Source: Paraburkholderia sp. PGU19 (GTDB lineage: Bacteria > Pseudomonadota > Gammaproteobacteria > Burkholderiales > Burkholderiaceae). Taken from it: a stretch of DNA of 64,000 nucleotides. The stretch covers positions 1,426,001 to 1,490,000 of the forward strand of contig NZ_AP023179.1 in the NCBI RefSeq assembly GCF_013426915.1, read 5' to 3'. A model generated the notes under the pieces. That model saw only the letters and a program-made list of their open reading frames with translations, ran no database searches and was not told the DNA's origin. A program made the position numbers and the translations under genes. Shown here piece by piece: positions 16,247 through 26,815 of this stretch; the stretch's first letter is position 1, and each line of letters opens with the position of its first letter.

Positions 16247-18118
16247 ATGGCTTTACTGCAAATTTCTGAACCCGGCATGGCGCCCGCGCCGCATCAGCGG
16301 CGTCTCGCGGTCGGCATCGACCTTGGTACGACCAACTCTCTCGTCGCGGCGGTGCGCAGCGGCGTGCCCGACGTATTGCCCGACGACGAAGGCCACTATC
16401 TGCTGCCGTCCGTCGTGCGGTATCTGGAGAAGGGCGGCCGGCGCATTGGCCGCGTGGCGAAAGCGGAAGCCGCCACCGATCCGCGCAATACGATCGTCTC
16501 GGTCAAGCGCTTCATGGGGCGCGGCAAGAGCGAAGTCGAGCACGCGGAAAACGCGCCTTACGATTTCGTCGACGCGCCCGGCATGGTGCAGATCCGCACC
16601 ATCGACGGCGTGAAGAGTCCCGTTGAAGTGTCGGCGGAAATTCTCGCCACGCTGCGGTATCGCGCGGAAGACACGCTTGGCGACGAACTGGTCGGCGCGG
16701 TCATCACGGTGCCCGCGTATTTCGATGAAGCGCAGCGCCAGGCGACCAAGGACGCCGCGCGTCTCGCCGGGCTGAACGTGCTGCGCTTGCTAAACGAGCC
16801 GACGGCGGCCGCGATTGCGTACGGTCTCGATAACGGCTCGGAAGGTCTGTACGCGGTGTACGACCTTGGCGGCGGCACGTTCGATCTGTCCGTTCTGAAG
16901 CTCACGAAGGGCGTCTTCGAAGTGCTCGCGGCCGGTGGCGATTCGGCGCTCGGCGGCGATGACTTCGATCACGCGCTGTATCGTCATGTGCTGGAGAAGG
17001 CGAACATTCCCGCTCAGTCGCTGACGCCCGAAGACGTGCGCCTGCTGCTCGACGCGGTGCGCGTTGCGAAGGAAGCATTGTCGTCGGCGCCGAGCGCTTC
17101 GATCCAGGTGACGCTCGCAAGCGGCGCGAAGATCGATGTCACCGTCGACGAAGCGGCGTTCGAGACGATCACGCAGGCGCTCGTGCAGCGCACGCTCGGC
17201 CCGACCAAAAAGGCGCTGCGCGACGCGAAGCTGACGGCCGCCGATATCAACGGCGTCGTGCTCGTCGGCGGCGCGACGCGCATGCCGGTGATCCGTCGCG
17301 CGGTCGAGAACTTCTTCGGCCAGCCGCCGCTGACCAATCTCGACCCGGATCAGGTCGTCGCGCTCGGCGCGGCGATCCAGGCGGACCTGCTCGCGGGCAA
17401 CCGCGGCGCCGACGGCGACGACTGGCTGCTGCTCGACGTGATTCCGCTGTCGCTCGGCGTTGAAACGATGGGCGGTCTCTCGGAGAAGATCATCCCGCGC
17501 AACTCGACCATTCCCGTCGCGCGTGCGCAGGAATTCACGACCTTCAAGGACGGCCAGACGGCGATGGCGATTCACGTCGTCCAGGGCGAGCGCGAACTCG
17601 TCTCCGATTGCCGGTCGCTCGCGCGTTTCGAACTGCGCGGCATTCCGCCGATGGCGGCGGGCGCGGCACGCATCCGCGTCACCTATCAGGTTGATGCGGA
17701 CGGCCTGCTGTCCGTGTTTGCGCGCGAGCAGCATTCGGGCGTGGAGGCGTCGGTGGTCGTGAAGCCGTCTTACGGCCTTGCCGACGACGACGTCGCGCGC
17801 ATGCTCGAAGACAGCTTCAAGACGGCGGAAGTCGATATGCGCGCGCGGGCATTGCGCGAGGCGCAGGTCGAAGCGCAGCGGCTGGTCGAAGCAACGGAAG
17901 CAGCGCTTGCGGCCGACGGCGAACTGCTCGACGCCGACGAGCGCACCGCGCTCGAAGGCCTCGTCGCCGCGCTGCGTGCGATCGCGCCGGGCGACGATAC
18001 CGACGCGATCGAAACGGCGACGAAGACGCTCGCCGAAGGCACCGACGAATTCGCCGCGCGCCGGATGGACAAGAGCATTCGCCGCGCGCTCGCGGGCCGC
18101 AAGCTCGACGAGATCTGA
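16247..18118 (+). CDS. hscA: Fe-S assembly chaperone HscA
   Basis: Hsp70-family ATPase specialised for IscU; it binds the LPPVK motif and drives cluster transfer. 623 aa. Nucleotide-binding domain starts with [12 protein letters not shown] and contains the phosphate motif [13 protein letters not shown] and [11 protein letters not shown]. The substrate domain is shorter than in DnaK and there is no Gly-rich DnaK tail. Start ATG 16247 lies in AGATGG without a strong ribosome-binding site; the N-terminal [13 protein letters not shown] is typical for beta-proteobacterial HscA. Confidence 0.97.
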   Translation: MALLQISEPGMAPAPHQRRLAVGIDLGTTNSLVAAVRSGVPDVLPDDEGHYLLPSVVRYLEKGGRRIGRVAKAEAATDPRNTIVSVKRFMGRGKSEVEHAENAPYDFVDAPGMVQIRTIDGVKSPVEVSAEILATLRYRAEDTLGDELVGAVITVPAYFDEAQRQATKDAARLAGLNVLRLLNEPTAAAIAYGLDNGSEGLYAVYDLGGGTFDLSVLKLTKGVFEVLAAGGDSALGGDDFDHALYRHVLEKANIPAQSLTPEDVRLLLDAVRVAKEALSSAPSASIQVTLASGAKIDVTVDEAAFETITQALVQRTLGPTKKALRDAKLTAADINGVVLVGGATRMPVIRRAVENFFGQPPLTNLDPDQVVALGAAIQADLLAGNRGADGDDWLLLDVIPLSLGVETMGGLSEKIIPRNSTIPVARAQEFTTFKDGQTAMAIHVVQGERELVSDCRSLARFELRGIPPMAAGAARIRVTYQVDADGLLSVFAREQHSGVEASVVVKPSYGLADDDVARMLEDSFKTAEVDMRARALREAQVEAQRLVEATEAALAADGELLDADERTALEGLVAALRAIAPGDDTDAIETATKTLAEGTDEFAARRMDKSIRRALAGRKLDEI

Positions 18119-18294
18119 CGCCGCGCCAGTCTTCAACCAGCGCAGTCGACGCAATGAAGGCGATGCCGTGAATCCATGATTCGCGCGTCGCCGTTGAATC
18201 ACGCGGCGCGTGCCAAAAACGGCCGCGCCACCAGTAAAATGGTACGGTGCCTGAAGGGCGGCGTCCGTGCCTCACAGACCAGAACGGAATTTGT

Positions 18295-18636
18295 ATGCCT
18301 CAAATCGTTGTGCTGCCTCACGTCGAACTGTGTCCGGACGGCGCGGTCATCGACGCCGTGCCGGGCAAGAGCATCTGCGACAATCTGCTCGAACACGGCA
18401 TCGAAATCGAGCACGCATGCGAGAAGTCTTGCGCGTGCACGACCTGTCACGTGATCGTGCGTGAGGGTTTCAACGCGTTGACGCCGTCGGAAGAAGACGA
18501 GGACGATCTGCTCGACAAGGCATGGGGTCTCGAACGCGAATCGCGGTTGTCGTGCCAGGCGCTCATGCCTGAAGGCGACGATCTCGTGGTCGAGATTCCG
18601 CGTTATTCGATCAACCACGCGAAGGAAAATCACTAA
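18295..18636 (+). CDS. fdx: ISC system [2Fe-2S] ferredoxin
   Basis: Adrenodoxin-type ferredoxin that supplies electrons for cluster assembly. 113 aa with ligands C42, C48, C51 (ACEKSCACTTC) and C87 (RLSCQA). The start at 18295 is preferred; an ATG-free upstream extension in the same frame (from 18247) lacks homology. Followed after 15 bp by iscX. Confidence 0.97.
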   Translation: MPQIVVLPHVELCPDGAVIDAVPGKSICDNLLEHGIEIEHACEKSCACTTCHVIVREGFNALTPSEEDEDDLLDKAWGLERESRLSCQALMPEGDDLVVEIPRYSINHAKENH

Positions 18637-18651
18637 CAGGAGCGAGCAGCC

Positions 18652-18849
18652 ATGAAGTGGACCGACACGCAAGATATCGCGATGGCCTTGACCGACAAGC
18701 ACCCGGAGATCGATCCGCAACAGGTGCGGTTCACCGATCTTCACCGCTGGGTGATGGAACTGGACGGTTTCGATGACGATCCGAACCGCTCGAACGAAAA
18801 GATCCTTGAAGCGATTCAGGCGGCATGGATCGAGGACGCGGATTACTGA
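18652..18849 (+). CDS. iscX: Fe-S assembly protein IscX
   Basis: Small acidic protein that binds IscS and iron and tunes cluster assembly. 65 aa, matching the family (MKWTDTQDIA.., DLHRWVMELDGFDDDP, ending IEDADY). Last gene of the operon, with AGGAG upstream and a strong terminator downstream. Confidence 0.96.
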   Translation: MKWTDTQDIAMALTDKHPEIDPQQVRFTDLHRWVMELDGFDDDPNRSNEKILEAIQAAWIEDADY

Positions 18850-18889
18850 GCGCGGTGCGTACAGCGGCGTTTCAGACGCAACAAATGCA

Positions 18890-18919
18890 AAGGCGACTTC
18901 CTTGGAAGTCGCCTTTTTT
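18890..18919 (+). terminator. Terminator of the isc operon
   Basis: 12-bp stem AAGGCGACTTCC/GGAAGTCGCCTT with a 2-nt loop, followed by six T (18914-18919). It sits 40 bp after iscX and before the convergent glycine-zipper gene. Confidence 0.92.
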
Positions 18920-18958
18920 AATGCTCGAAGCTTTGCGGGCGCGGGCGCCCGTTAAAGA

Positions 18959-19711
18959 TCAACCCGCGACGAGCGTTCCGTTCTCCACTCGCACGCGCTG
19001 ACCTTGCTGGAACGGCGGCGCTTCGTGATACGTGAAGTAGCGCGTCTTGCCGTTTTCCATGTGCACGCGCACCGAGTAACTGGTCGAGCTGCGCAGATGC
19101 TTTTCGACCGAGTTACCCGCAAGGCCGCCGCCGAGCGCGCCGAGCAGCGTCATCGCCGTACGGCCGTTGCCGCTGCCGAACTGATTGCCGACGACACCAC
19201 CCGCCACCGCGCCGCCCACGGCGCCAATCCCGGTTCCGTGGCCTTCCTGGCGTACAGCCGAAATCGCTTCGACCGTGCCGCACGTCGAGCAGTAGGCGGG
19301 TCGTGCGGGTTGTTGCTGCGCGTACTGCGGCTGTTGTGCATATTGCGGGGCCGGCGCGGGCGCTTGGGGCGCCTGCTGCTGTGCTTGCTGAGCCTGCGCC
19401 TGTTGCGCCTGTTGCTGGGCCTGTTGTGCCTGAGCCTGCTGCTGAGCCGCTTGCTGTTCGGCCTGCTGTTGTTGCGCTGCTGCTTGCTGCTGCGCGCTCA
19501 GGTTAGCCGGCTGCGCGGTATCGACGACGGGCTGCTGTTGCTGCGAGACGGCCGCCGATTGCACCTGGTCGCTTTGCTCGCCGTTGCTCGAAGCCTTCGG
19601 GAACAGTCCTGTCACGGCCGCCGTCGCCACCAGACTGGCGACGATGACGGCGCCTGCCGCCACAGCGATAAGGGGATGAAGGCGGCGTGGTGAATTGTTC
19701 GGATTATCCAT
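18959..19711 (-). CDS. Glycine-zipper 2TM-domain envelope protein with Gln/Ala-rich linker
   Basis: 250 aa. One N-terminal hydrophobic segment (about 13-35) anchors it. It is followed by a Gln/Ala-rich low-complexity stretch (about 65-150), a Cys pair in YCSTCGTVEAI, then a glycine-zipper 2TM domain (GIGAVGGAVAGGVVGNQFGSGNG..LLGALGGGLAGNSVEK) and a C-terminal beta-rich part (SVRVHMENGKTRYFTYHEAPPF). The zipper fold occurs in Rick_17kDa and SlyB-like envelope proteins. The repeat region may vary in length between strains. The start at 19711 gives a clean anchor. Function unknown. Confidence 0.85.
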   Translation of the reverse strand: MDNPNNSPRRLHPLIAVAAGAVIVASLVATAAVTGLFPKASSNGEQSDQVQSAAVSQQQQPVVDTAQPANLSAQQQAAAQQQQAEQQAAQQQAQAQQAQQQAQQAQAQQAQQQAPQAPAPAPQYAQQPQYAQQQPARPAYCSTCGTVEAISAVRQEGHGTGIGAVGGAVAGGVVGNQFGSGNGRTAMTLLGALGGGLAGNSVEKHLRSSTSYSVRVHMENGKTRYFTYHEAPPFQQGQRVRVENGTLVAG

Positions 19712-20044
19712 GGTGGTAGGCCTCCAACTTTGCAGAATTTGACCTGTAAAAGTAGCCGTATAAGTGTCGGACATGCCGATCCGCTCGGGGTTTCAATTTG
19801 TAACCGGGAACGGGCCGGGATTTGCCCATGACGACCGCAAGAAGTGCACCAAAAGCCAAAAACCGCGCCGAAGCTGGATTTCGGAGGATTAGCGACAAAA
19901 GCGGACCAGATCGAATTGCGCAGCTTTTACCGATAGTTACAAACGGTTCGTGCGTTTCGGAAAGAAGAGAGAGCGGCGAGGGGAGTGGAAGCCGCGCACG
20001 GCGCGAAAACGGCCGTGCGCGGGACAGCGGAAGCGGCGAAAAGA
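19712..20044. other. Intergenic, no gene seen
   Basis: 333 bp between the 3' end of lysS and the glycine-zipper gene, both on the minus strand. It should hold the promoter of the latter. No convincing terminator, small gene or repeat is visible. Confidence 0.5.
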
Positions 20045-21571
20045 TCAGTCTTCGCGGCGCAGATGCGGGAACAGGATGACGTCGCGGATGCTCGGGCTGT
20101 CGGTGAGCAGCATCACCAGACGGTCGATGCCGATCCCGCAGCCGCCCGCGGGCGGCATCCCGTATTCGAGCGCACGGATATAGTCGGCGTCGTAATACAT
20201 CGCTTCTTCGTCGCCGGCGTCTTTCTGGTCGACCTGCTTCTTAAAGCGCGCGGCCTGGTCTTCGGGATCGTTCAGCTCCGAGAAGCCGTTGGCGATCTCA
20301 CGGCCCGTGATGAACAGCTCGAAACGCTCGGTGATGCCGTCCACGCTATCCGATGCGCGCGCGAGCGGCGATACCTCGATGGGGTAATCGATGATGAAGG
20401 TCGGCTCCCACAGCTGCGATTCCGCCGTTTCCTCGAAGAGCGCCAGTTGCAGCGCGCCGATACCCGCGTTCAGGAACTGCGGCTGCGTCGCGTCGACGCC
20501 GAACTTCTTCAGTTCCGTGCGCAGGAATGCGCCGTCCGCCAGTTGCGCGTCCGTGTATTGCGGCGCGTATTTCTGGATCGCCTGCGTGATCGTCAGGCGA
20601 TGGAACGGCTTGGACAGATCCAGTTCACGGCCCTGATAGGTGATCGTCGCGTTGCCGAGCGCATCGACAGCCGCCTGACGGATCAGTTGCTCGGTGAAGT
20701 CCATCAGCCACTTGTAGTCGGTGTATGCGGCGTAGAACTCCATCATCGTGAATTCCGGATTGTGACGCGGCGACACGCCCTCGTTACGGAAATTCCGGTT
20801 GATCTCGAACACGCGCTCGAAGCCACCCACCACCAGCCGCTTCAGATACAGCTCGGGCGCGATGCGCAGGAACATCTGCATGTCGAGCGCGTTGTGATGC
20901 GTGACGAACGGCTTGGCCGCGGCGCCGCCCGGAATCGGGTGCAGCATCGGTGTTTCGACTTCCATGAAGCTCGCGTCGGCCATGAACTTGCGGATCGACG
21001 ACACGGCTTTCGTGCGCGCGACGAACGTCTTGCGCGCTTCCGGCGTGACGATCAGGTCGACATAGCGCTGGCGATAGCGCATTTCCTGGTCGGCGAGACC
21101 GTGGAACTTGTCAGGCAGCGGACGCAGCGCCTTCGACAGCAGGCGCAGTTCCGTACAGCGCACGGAGAGCTCGCCCTTGTTCGTGCGGAACAGCACGCCC
21201 CTGGCGGCGACAATGTCGCCCAGGTCCCACTTCTTGAAGGCTTCGTACGTTGCTTCGCCGACGTCGGCGGGCGTGATGAAGAACTGGATCTGACCCGAGC
21301 CGTCGCGCACCGTCGCGAAGCTGGCCTTGCCCATCACGCGCTTGAGCATCATGCGGCCGGCCAGCGCGACCTGCAGCGCTTGCGCTTCGAGCGCGTCCTT
21401 GTCGGCGTCCGCATATTCGGACTGGAGATCGGCGGCGTGGTGGGTCGGGCGGAAGTCGTTCGGGTAGGCGACGCCTTGCTCGCGCAGCGCGCGCAGCTTT
21501 TCGCGGCGCTCGGCGATGATCTGGTTGTCGTCCACCTCGGCGACTGCATTTTGCTGGGTCGGTTCGGTCAT
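20045..21571 (-). CDS. lysS: Lysine--tRNA ligase, class II
   Basis: Charges tRNA-Lys. 508 aa. N-terminal OB-fold anticodon domain (about 60-170), then the class II catalytic core with motif 2 around [20 protein letters not shown] and motif 3 [15 protein letters not shown] near the C-terminus. Downstream of prfB with a 101-bp gap, the same prfB-lysS order as in E. coli. Confidence 0.98.
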   Translation of the reverse strand: MTEPTQQNAVAEVDDNQIIAERREKLRALREQGVAYPNDFRPTHHAADLQSEYADADKDALEAQALQVALAGRMMLKRVMGKASFATVRDGSGQIQFFITPADVGEATYEAFKKWDLGDIVAARGVLFRTNKGELSVRCTELRLLSKALRPLPDKFHGLADQEMRYRQRYVDLIVTPEARKTFVARTKAVSSIRKFMADASFMEVETPMLHPIPGGAAAKPFVTHHNALDMQMFLRIAPELYLKRLVVGGFERVFEINRNFRNEGVSPRHNPEFTMMEFYAAYTDYKWLMDFTEQLIRQAAVDALGNATITYQGRELDLSKPFHRLTITQAIQKYAPQYTDAQLADGAFLRTELKKFGVDATQPQFLNAGIGALQLALFEETAESQLWEPTFIIDYPIEVSPLARASDSVDGITERFELFITGREIANGFSELNDPEDQAARFKKQVDQKDAGDEEAMYYDADYIRALEYGMPPAGGCGIGIDRLVMLLTDSPSIRDVILFPHLRRED

Positions 21572-21672
21572 GGTGATGAGGTTCAGTGTCCGATGCCTCG
21601 TGCGCGCATTTGACTGTGGCGCACAGGCGTTGAAAAAATGCGGCGCGGCGAAGCGTGCCGCGCCGGATGCGC

Positions 21673-22776
21673 TTAGATGCCCTGTTTCAGGCTCGCGCTG
21701 ATGAACGGATCGAGATCGCCGTCGAGCACGCTCTTCGTGTTGCTGATTTCGACGTTGGTGCGCAGATCCTTGATGCGGCTGTTGTCGAGCACATACGAAC
21801 GGATCTGGTGGCCCCAGCCCACGTCCGATTTGCCCGCTTCGAGCTTGTCCTGTTCCGACTGGCGCTTGCGCATTTCGGCTTCGTACAGACGCGATTTCAG
21901 CATCGCCATGGCTTCGGCGCGGTTACGGTGCTGCGAGCGGTCGTTCTGGCACTGCACGACGATACCTGACGGGACGTGCGTGATACGCACGGCGGAGTCG
22001 GTCTTGTTGATGTGCTGACCGCCCGCGCCCGAGGCACGGTAGGTATCGATGCGCAGATCGGCCGGATTGACTTCGATCTCGAACGACTCGTCGATCTCCG
22101 GGTAGACGAACACCGACGAGAATGACGTATGACGGCCGCCTGACGAGTCGAACGGCGACTTGCGCACGAGGCGGTGAATGCCGGTTTCGGTACGCAGGAA
22201 GCCGTATGCGTATTCGCCTTCGACCTTGATGGTCGCGCTCTTGATGCCGGCGACATCGCCTTCGGATTCTTCGAGTACTTCCGTCTTGAAGCCCTTGCGC
22301 TCGCAGTAGCGCAGGTACTGGCGCAACAGCATCGATGCCCAGTCGCACGCTTCCGTGCCGCCCGCGCCCGCCTGGATGTCGATGAACGCATTGTTCGGGT
22401 CGGCCGGGTTCGAGAACATCCGGCGGAATTCCATGTCGGCGACGCGCGCTTCTAGCTTCGCGGCATCTTCGTCGACCGCGGCGAGCGTGTCTTCGTCGTT
22501 TTCTTCGCGCGCCATGTCGAACAGGTCTTGCGTGTCGCGCAGGTCGTTATCGAGCGCGCTCAGCACGTCGACGACGCCTTCGAGCAGCTTCTTTTCCTTG
22601 CCGAGTGCCTGGGCGTGCTTCGAGTCGTTCCAGACGTTCGGATCTTCGAGTTCCTTGTTGACTTCGATCAGTCGTACCGACTTTGCATCGTAGTCAAAGA
22701 TACCCCGGAGCTCGCCTGCGCGTGTGCGCAGGTCCGCCAGGGAGGATTCGATTGAGTTGAGGCGTTCCGCTTCCAT
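21673..22776 (-). CDS. prfB: Peptide chain release factor 2, frameshift-free
   Basis: Recognises UGA and UAA and triggers peptide release. 367 aa with the SPF anticodon-like tripeptide at 207-209 and GGQ at 252-254. Most bacteria need a +1 frameshift near codon 25; here the frame is open from the ATG. The sequence CGGGGTATCTTTGAC still contains the slippery CTT TGA C context but reads R-G-I-F-D in frame, consistent with loss of one G relative to the E. coli site. Upstream of the start lies element B, then recJ. Confidence 0.96.
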   Translation of the reverse strand: MEAERLNSIESSLADLRTRAGELRGIFDYDAKSVRLIEVNKELEDPNVWNDSKHAQALGKEKKLLEGVVDVLSALDNDLRDTQDLFDMAREENDEDTLAAVDEDAAKLEARVADMEFRRMFSNPADPNNAFIDIQAGAGGTEACDWASMLLRQYLRYCERKGFKTEVLEESEGDVAGIKSATIKVEGEYAYGFLRTETGIHRLVRKSPFDSSGGRHTSFSSVFVYPEIDESFEIEVNPADLRIDTYRASGAGGQHINKTDSAVRITHVPSGIVVQCQNDRSQHRNRAEAMAMLKSRLYEAEMRKRQSEQDKLEAGKSDVGWGHQIRSYVLDNSRIKDLRTNVEISNTKSVLDGDLDPFISASLKQGI

Positions 22777-22857
22777 GTCGATCCAGTTTCAAATAAATGG
22801 GGGTTTTTGTCTGCGACGCTGTTGGGGTTGGGTTTCGGTTTGGTTTGGGTTTTTGCT

Positions 22858-23510
22858 GGCATCCGCGATGTGGTGTTTGCCATTCATGCGTCGCCCCTGT
22901 GCGGGGCGGCACCTACTTTTCTTTGCCGCCGCAAAGAAAAGTAGGCAAAAGAAAGCGGCTCACACCGCCAGTTCTCGTGTTTGCCTGAGGGCCCCCAACC
23001 GGTCCCACGCCTCACACGGCAACCACGTGACGCATGCTTGTTGCCAGCGCTTCGAATGAGCCCCTCACCCGCTTCACGCACCCACATTCCAGCATGCCGT
23101 GACAAACATTCCACCGCCGCCAAGGTGGCAAACTGTGTGTAGGTTGTCGCACCGTACAGGTTGGCGCTCTTACCAGAAACATCAGCCTTGCTTTTCAGTC
23201 TGGAGTGGCGCGCGTATTGCGCGAAAACCTACACACAGTTTGCCACCTGGGCGGCGCCGACCGTTCGCTGCCGCTAGCCCGTGCAAGGGAGTGCGAAGCG
23301 GTTGAGGCGCACATTCAGGGCGTTGGCAACGCGCGCCAACAGGAACGATGCCGTGTGAAGCGTAAGACCCTGTGGGGGCCCTCAGGCAAACACAAAAGCT
23401 GGCGGTGTGAGCCGCTTTCTTTTGCCTACTTTTCTTTGCGGCGGCAAAGAAAAGTAGGTGCCGCCCGCACAGGGGCAACGCGTGAAGCAAGCTAACGCAT
23501 CGCGGATGCC
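22858..23510. repeat. Composite palindromic element B (653 bp)
   Basis: Second full copy of the element at 4159-4810, homologous from end to end. Outer arms 22858-22970 and 23400-23510 each contain the 15-bp CCTACTTTTCTTTGC hairpin (22912-22945 and 23425-23458). The inner inverted repeat is 30 nt with one mismatch (23116-23145 and 23226-23255). The central loop shares blocks with A (TGGCGCTCTTA). It separates prfB from recJ, which in E. coli are adjacent in one operon. T/G-rich DNA on the left and A/C-rich DNA on the right extend the symmetry outward. No transposase or plausible protein is encoded. Confidence 0.9.
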
Positions 23511-23575
23511 AGCGAAAACGCAAAACACGGACGCCAGCACAAGAACAAATCGCGGGCACCAGCAAAAAACCAAAC
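23501..23575 (+). repeat. Three degenerate 25-bp tandem repeats
   Basis: Units starting CGCGGATGCCAGC (23501), CACGGACGCCAGC (23526) and CGCGGGCACCAGC (23551) repeat with exact 25-bp spacing, each followed by an A/C-rich half. The first unit overlaps the right end of element B. Element A has one corresponding unit (4801-4825). Confidence 0.7.
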
Positions 23576-23662
23576 CCAAACCGAAAAAAGGCCAACCACA
23601 GCCCTTCCCACCAAAAACCAAAATTATAGCGGATCACAAGGCCAAGGCTGGGCACACCCAGC

Positions 23663-25368
23663 CTACAACACAGCATGCTCAACGATCAGTTGCACGCGTG
23701 CAACGCCATTCCACGTATCCGCCGACAGCCGATAGGCAACAGTGGTGCGCGCAGGCAACGGCGCCGTGTGATTGAACCAGATCGCATTGAACCGCTGGCG
23801 CCCGCGCATCAACTGCAGCTTCAGATGCTTATCCTTCACCAGCGCCTGCGACATCACATCGAACTCGCCCGAGAAAACAGGCGCCGGAAACCCCTGTCCC
23901 CAGACAGCCGCATCAATCATCTCGACGAATTGCGGCGTGAAATACGCATCTTCGAGATCGCCATCCGTCTCGACCGTACGCGCCAGCACATCCTGAGTGA
24001 GCCACTCACGCCCAACCCGCTCGAACGCCGCCGTGAAACGCGGAATATCGGCCGTAGCGATCGTCAAACCCGCCGCCATCGCGTGGCCGCCGAATTTGGC
24101 GATCAGCCCGGCTCGCGCTTCGACACGAGATCGAGCGCATCGCGCAGATGGAAACCCGGAATCGAGCGGCCCGAGCCCTTGACGGTGGCGCCGCCGTCGT
24201 CGGCGAGCGCGAACGTGAACGACGGCCGATGGAATTTCTCCTTCAGCCGCCCGGCCACGATCCCGATCACGCCCTGGTGCCAGCTTGGATTGAACAGCGT
24301 GATCGTCGTCGAGTCGGCGGGATCGACCGCCGACAGGTCGTCGAGCGCCTGCTGCTGCATGCCCGCTTCGATTTCACGCCGCTCGCGGTTCATCGTGTCG
24401 AGCTGCTGCGCGAGTTCCCACGCGCGTCCGACGTCGTCCGTCGTCAGGCAGTCGATGCCCAGCGACATGTCCGACAGCCGTCCCGCCGCATTCAGGCGCG
24501 GCCCCAGCGCGAAGCCGAGATCGAAGCCCGACGCGCTGCGCGCATCGCGGCCCGCGGCGCGAAAAAGGGCGGCGATGCCCGGCTGCATACGGCCGTTGCG
24601 GATGCGCTGCAGGCCCTGCGCGACCAGCACCCGGTTGTTGCCGTCGAGCTTGACGACATCGGCGACCGTGCCGAGCGCGACGAGATCGAGCAGCCCGTCC
24701 AGACGCGGCTCCGGACGAGCTTCACCGAACGCGCCACGGCGGCGCAGTTCGGCGCGCAGCGCGAGCAGCACATAGAACATCACGCCGACGCCCGCGATGC
24801 ATTTGCTCGGGAACGTACAGCCCGGCTGGTTCGGATTGACGATCGCGCGCGCGGCGGGCAACTCGTCGCCGGGCAAATGGTGATCGGTGACGAGCACGTC
24901 GATGCCGAGCGCATTCGCCGCCTCGACGCCATCGACGCTGGCAATGCCGTTATCGACGGTAATCAGCAACTCGGGCTTGCCGCCCGGCCGTTGCGCCGCC
25001 AGTGCGACGATTTCCGGCGTGAGGCCGTAGCCGTACTCGAAGCGGTTCGGCACGAGATAGTCGATCTGCGCGCCGAACATCCGCAAGCCGCGCACGGCGA
25101 CAGCGCAAGCCGTCGCGCCGTCGCAGTCGTAGTCCGCGACGACCAGCATGCGGCGTCCGCCTTCGATGGCATCGGCGAGCAGTGCCGCGGCCGCATCGCA
25201 GCCTTTTAGCGACGCGGGTGGCGTCAGGCGCGCGAGCCCGATTTCGAGCTCATCGGGCAGGCACACGCCGCGCGATGCATAAAGGCGCGCGAGCACGGGA
25301 TGCAGGCCGTGGCGGATCAGCGCTTCGGCGTCGGCGGGAGAGCAAGGGCGCGTAACGATTCGAGTCAT
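23663..25368 (-). pseudogene. recJ: Single-stranded-DNA exonuclease RecJ, frameshifted
   Basis: 5'-3' ssDNA exonuclease of recombination and mismatch repair. The first 421 codons (25368 down to 24103) carry DHH-family motifs VADYDCDGATA (D79, D81, D83), VDNG (D139) and TDHH (162-164), then stop at TGA after SKREPG. The C-terminal part continues in another frame from about 24105 to 23663 (GHAMAAGLTIATADIPRF). Adding one base in the GGGCTGATC region restores SKREPG-LIAKFGGHAMAAG and a protein of about 568 aa, the normal length. Both parts look undecayed. It is either a recent null mutation or a sequencing error. Starts 28 bp beyond the 3' end of the COG4255-like gene, same strand. Confidence 0.9.
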
Positions 25369-25396
25369 GCGGCAAAACCTGGAGCAGAAGAACAGT

Positions 25397-26485
25397 TCAT
25401 TCGATAAAGAGCGACGCGAACAGACGTCGTCGCCAGAATTTGCGCAAGTCGCCGCGCGTGATATTGAGTGTCACCGAGCCCGTGTCGCCGCACAGCGTGA
25501 GACCGAGCGCGCCGAGTTCGCCCGCCTGCAACGCGGCGAGCGCGGGCGCGAGCCAGTCGCGCTCCAGCGCGGCGAACGCGGCGTTCCAACGGCCCCAGTC
25601 CTGCTCGATGAACGGCGCGGAGAACGGGTCGAGTTCGATCAGCGTGGTGGCGGCGCTGCCGTTTGCGCTGTCCGAACGCCAGGCGTCGTAAGTCACAGGC
25701 GGCGCGGCCGTTGCCGCCCGCGCGGCGAGCGCGAGACCGCGCGTCGCCGCCGCATCCGACAGCACCCGCGCAAAGTCGCTTTTGACCGGCTGCGCTGCGC
25801 CTTGGGCGTGAAACCAGATCGAATTGACGGCGGGCAGGCCGCGCGCCTCGCGCGCCTCGTTCACGGGATGCTCGAACCAAGCCATCTGCACTTCGTTCTG
25901 CAGCTTCATCCACGCGCGCGAGCGTTCGCCCGTGTGCGCTTCGTGCGGCAGCCAGATTTCGATGTTGCGACCGCTCGCGCGCAGCGGCGATGCGCCCGCC
26001 AGCGTACCGAACGCGTCGCTCGACAGGTACCAGCGCGACGGCTGCGGCGCCTCGATCCGCACGCCCAGTTCCTCGATCAGCGGACGCGCGACGTCGAACA
26101 GTGCACGTGCATCGTCGTTCGCGAGTTCCAGCGACGCGGGATCGATCAGCACCAGATGGTCGTGCGCGATCCGCACGTGTACCGGCTGCACGCATGCCCA
26201 TGTCGCGTCGCCCGGGCTGCCGCCGTCGGCGAGCAGCATGTAGGGCGCGAGGGGCGCCTCGTCGGCGGCAGCCGTGCCGGCGGGCACCGCGCCAAAACTG
26301 CGGGCCACCCAGCGCTCGTGCGGCAGCGTGCGCTGGAAGTCTTCGCCGATCACACGTTCGACCAGCGTCGCGCGGGCGATCAGTTTGTCGAGGGCGGGAA
26401 TGTCGAGGGAATACAGCGCCGTGGATGCGTCGGCTGCGGCGGGCAGCGCGAAAGGTAGAAGAAGATGCAGTCGGTTGGCATTCAT
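25397..26485 (-). CDS. Conserved hypothetical protein, COG4255/RpfE-like
   Basis: 362-aa cytoplasmic protein without a clear signal peptide (MNANRLHLLLPFALPAAADA). I recall similar proteins beside recJ in Burkholderiales, annotated as RpfE-type regulator or phosphoglycerate-mutase-like (COG4255); the name is from memory and carries no tested function. Visible features are WFHAQGAAQ and an Asp/Glu-rich C-terminal half ending in GDLRKFWRRRLFASLFIE. No catalytic motif is recognised. Upstream and probably co-transcribed with recJ; divergent from lolC. The start at 26485 fits the hydrophobic N-terminus seen in relatives. Confidence 0.7.
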   Translation of the reverse strand: MNANRLHLLLPFALPAAADASTALYSLDIPALDKLIARATLVERVIGEDFQRTLPHERWVARSFGAVPAGTAAADEAPLAPYMLLADGGSPGDATWACVQPVHVRIAHDHLVLIDPASLELANDDARALFDVARPLIEELGVRIEAPQPSRWYLSSDAFGTLAGASPLRASGRNIEIWLPHEAHTGERSRAWMKLQNEVQMAWFEHPVNEAREARGLPAVNSIWFHAQGAAQPVKSDFARVLSDAAATRGLALAARAATAAPPVTYDAWRSDSANGSAATTLIELDPFSAPFIEQDWGRWNAAFAALERDWLAPALAALQAGELGALGLTLCGDTGSVTLNITRGDLRKFWRRRLFASLFIE

Positions 26486-26815
26486 GATGCTGCGCATTGT
26501 ATGGCAAACTTCGCCCCGTTGATCCGCGATGGCGGGCGATTCGACTGGGCGGGAATCCGTCACTTGTGCGCCAGTGCGTACAATTCACGCAACGATTGCG
26601 CACCGGACGGTGCGATGTTGCGCGCGCCGTTGCACGGCGTGACAGCCGGCGCGCCGCATGAGGAAAGCCGCTGCAAGCCGGCGTTCTGGAACCATCGGCC
26701 GAAATCCGCGCCCAATCGACACGGCTCTCGCGCGCCTGATGGCGTTTTTCGTCAACCGCGCGGACAGCCAGGGCAAATGCAGAACACAGCGCAATCACGC
26801 TGAAAAAGGACTCGC
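26486..26815. other. Divergent intergenic region, no gene seen
   Basis: 330 bp between the COG4255-like gene (minus) and lolC (plus). It should hold both promoters. The ribosome-binding site AAAAAGGA at 26802-26809 serves the lolC TTG start. No RNA gene or repeat stands out. Confidence 0.5.

Noticed and set aside
19985..21613. Very long antisense frames (also 2490-3977, 13269-14573, 16790-18202, 53521-55206, 61827-63257)
   Set aside because: They lie opposite strongly supported genes in GC-rich DNA and are Arg/His-rich, as expected for shadow frames.
22694..22912. Zero-frame prfB start that would use a +1 frameshift
   Set aside because: The frame ending in APGYL-stop has no nearby start and runs into the repeat element, while the continuous frame aligns with RF2 N-termini.
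23501..23575. Possible CRISPR array
   Set aside because: Only three degenerate head-to-tail units without spacers and no cas genes.
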